Shown here one piece after another: positions 62,723 through 64,000 of a DNA stretch of 64,000 nucleotides. The notes under the pieces are model-generated. The model did no database searches. It saw only the letters and a program-made list of their open reading frames with translations, and had not been told where the DNA came from. The stretch lies in assembly GCF_000684975.1 (NCBI RefSeq), contig NZ_BAXZ01000009.1, forward strand, positions 242,689 to 306,688, written 5' to 3'. The DNA is from Paraburkholderia acidipaludis NBRC 101816 (GTDB lineage: Bacteria > Pseudomonadota > Gammaproteobacteria > Burkholderiales > Burkholderiaceae). How positions within the stretch are numbered: the stretch's first letter is position 1; each line of letters starts with the position of its first letter. The translations under genes and the position numbers were made by a program.

Positions 62723-62816
62723 GTTTCCGCGGCCCTGCCATTTGCTATGCTGATGGCTTGCGGCCGATGACACTTGCTATGCATCGGCGCGCGGATTCTC
62801 ATCTCATGCGCGTGAA

Positions 62817-63743
62817 ATGGAAACCCCCCGACTGAATTACTCGCTGCGTCAGCTTCGCTATTTCGTCACGACGGCCGAAGTGTTGTCGTTCACGTCGGCG
62901 GCGAAGCTCATGCATATTTCGCAGCCCTCGATTTCCACCGCGATCGCGGAGCTGGAGGACTCGCTGGGCGTGCAACTGTTCATCCGGCATCACGCTTCGG
63001 GGCTTTCGCTGACGCAGGCCGGGCGCGAGATTCTCGGCAAGACGCGCGACCTGTTGAAGAACGCGGAAGAACTGCAGGCTTCCGCGCGCGGCATGGATAC
63101 GGGCATGACCGGCACCATCGCGCTCGGCTGCCTGACTTCGCTCGCGCCGCCGCTTCTGGCCGGGCTCGTCAGCAGCTTTCTGGCCGATCATGCCGGCATC
63201 GGCTTCAGGACCACGGAAGCGCATCAGGAAGACTTGTTTACCGGCTTGCACGACGGCACGCTCGATCTTGCGCTGACCTACGATATCGACCTTACCGCCG
63301 ATATCGAGTTTCGTCCGCTGGTGCGCCTGCCGCCGTACGTGATCCTGCCGACGGATCATCCGCTGGCGCAGCATCGCTCGGTGACGCTGGCGAGCCTCGT
63401 GGGGCAGCCCTACGTGATGCTGGATCTGCCGCACAGCCGCGAATATTTTTCGTCGCTCTTCGATACCGTGGGGGAGCGGCCCGTGCCGGCATTCCGGTCG
63501 GCACAGCCGGAAGTGGTGCGGGGCATGGTGGCGAACGGTCTGGGGTACAGCATCCTGAACTTTCCGCTCAAATCCACGCAGACGGTGGACGGCGCGGACT
63601 TCGTGGTCAAGCGCTTCAAGGACGATGTCGCCGCGACCACGCTCGGGATTGCCCAGTCGCGCAACATGAAGCCGCGACAGGTGGTGCAGCGTTTTGCATC
63701 TTTCGCCGAAACGGTGATCAAGAAGCAGCACGCCAAAGTTTGA
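62817..63743 (+). CDS. LysR family transcriptional regulator
   Basis: A 308-residue regulator with helix-turn-helix (LRQLRYFVTTAEVLSFTSAA then HISQPSISTAIAELE) and an effector-binding domain with GCLTSLAPPLLAGLVSSF. The effector is unknown. It is in the same direction and 94 bp downstream of the porin gene, and is followed by a strong hairpin. It may control the BCCT-esterase-porin locus. Confidence 0.85.
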   Translation: METPRLNYSLRQLRYFVTTAEVLSFTSAAKLMHISQPSISTAIAELEDSLGVQLFIRHHASGLSLTQAGREILGKTRDLLKNAEELQASARGMDTGMTGTIALGCLTSLAPPLLAGLVSSFLADHAGIGFRTTEAHQEDLFTGLHDGTLDLALTYDIDLTADIEFRPLVRLPPYVILPTDHPLAQHRSVTLASLVGQPYVMLDLPHSREYFSSLFDTVGERPVPAFRSAQPEVVRGMVANGLGYSILNFPLKSTQTVDGADFVVKRFKDDVAATTLGIAQSRNMKPRQVVQRFASFAETVIKKQHAKV

Positions 63744-63747
63744 GCGC

Positions 63748-63782
63748 ACCGCCATGCCGACGGCTCGCCGGCATGGCGGTGC
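63748..63782. terminator. Hairpin between convergent LysR gene and outer-membrane protein gene
   Basis: CACCGCCATGCCG (63748-63760) and CGGCATGGCGGTG (63770-63782) form a perfect 13-bp stem with a 9-base loop, four bases after the LysR stop. A T run is missing; a bidirectional terminator is likely. Confidence 0.65.
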
Positions 63783-63804
63783 TGACGAGCCATCGACGCA
63801 CGCA

Positions 63805-64000
63805 TCAGAACGAGTAAATGAACTGGGCGCCGAGCAGGTCGTTGTTCCTGCTGTAGGAGCCGTCGCTGCGCAGGAACACCTGCTGGGTGGCCCAGTCGTG
63901 GCGATACTCCACCTTGACCGTGATCTGCTGGGTCGGATAGAACAGCAGGTCCAGCGTCACGTCCTGGCGGGTGGCGCCCTTGCAGTCGAAGCCCAGACCG
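63805..64000 (-). CDS. Outer-membrane beta-barrel protein, C-terminal end (truncated by window edge)
   Basis: The last 64 codons of a minus-strand gene. The translated end (DVTLDLLFYPTQQITVKV, EYRHDWATQQVFLRSDGSYS, NNDLLGAQFIYSF) has alternating strand character and a C-terminal Phe, as in beta-barrel outer-membrane proteins; it looks like the end of the DUF3138-type porin-like proteins of Burkholderiales, though the piece is short. The rest lies beyond the window. Confidence 0.65.
   Translation of the reverse strand, partial: GLGFDCKGATRQDVTLDLLFYPTQQITVKVEYRHDWATQQVFLRSDGSYSRNNDLLGAQFIYSF

Overview
The window is GC-rich, densely coded DNA with many 4-nt ATGA/GTGA overlaps, Burkholderia-type 16-stranded porins, GlxA-family AraC regulators, betIBA and a gbcAB/dgcAB/soxBDAG set. 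This points to a Burkholderiaceae beta-proteobacterium (Paraburkholderia, Caballeronia or Burkholderia type). No rRNA, tRNA, CRISPR array or replication origin was seen.

Layout. (1) 1-2112: end of an ornithine cyclodeaminase-family gene overlapping an MFS exporter. (2) 2160-10541: an oxidative catabolic locus of unknown substrate. It has two small [2Fe-2S] ferredoxins, a small unknown protein, an alpha/beta hydrolase, a permease, a heme-oxygenase-like diiron oxidase (HDO) with all six expected metal ligands, an aldehyde dehydrogenase, a frameshifted GlcG/HbpS gene and a [2Fe-2S]/FAD/NAD reductase. A convergent FadR-type GntR regulator follows, and GTATAC-centred boxes lie before both transcription units and before the regulator. 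This is my best candidate for an undescribed system. (3) 10607-13608: TetR regulator, DUF3313-type lipoprotein, three-MCE-domain protein. (4) 13951-22800: GlxA-type regulator divergent from sdaA-soxBDAG-folB (sarcosine and serine catabolism). (5) 22738-24560: an AT-richer island with an orphan type VI secretion cassette (Hcp, Tlde1-like peptidoglycan effector, membrane immunity candidate) and IS3-family transposase debris. (6) 24579-33463: choline-O-sulfate and choline module (porin, choX, betC, LysR, betA, betB, betI). (7) 33724-50542: fdhA, GbdR-like regulator, then glyA, M19 dipeptidase, DUF5943 protein, dgcA, dgcB, etfA, etfB, gbcA, gbcB, APC permease, and purU on the other strand. (8) 50871-56205: porin, ABC ATPase, permease, second GlxA-type regulator, second binding protein. 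(9) 56341-64000: BON protein, small proteins, a strongly structured intergenic element, phaB, BCCT transporter, esterase, porin, LysR, and the end of another outer-membrane protein.

Together regions 4, 6, 7 and 8 encode an almost complete route from choline-O-sulfate to pyruvate: BetC releases choline, BetA and BetB make glycine betaine, GbcAB, DgcAB and SoxBDAG remove the three methyl groups as formaldehyde or methylene-THF, FdhA and PurU handle the C1 units, GlyA joins glycine with C1 to give serine, and SdaA deaminates serine to pyruvate. Coordinates and motifs were read directly from the sequence. Family assignments rest on motif recognition without database searches.
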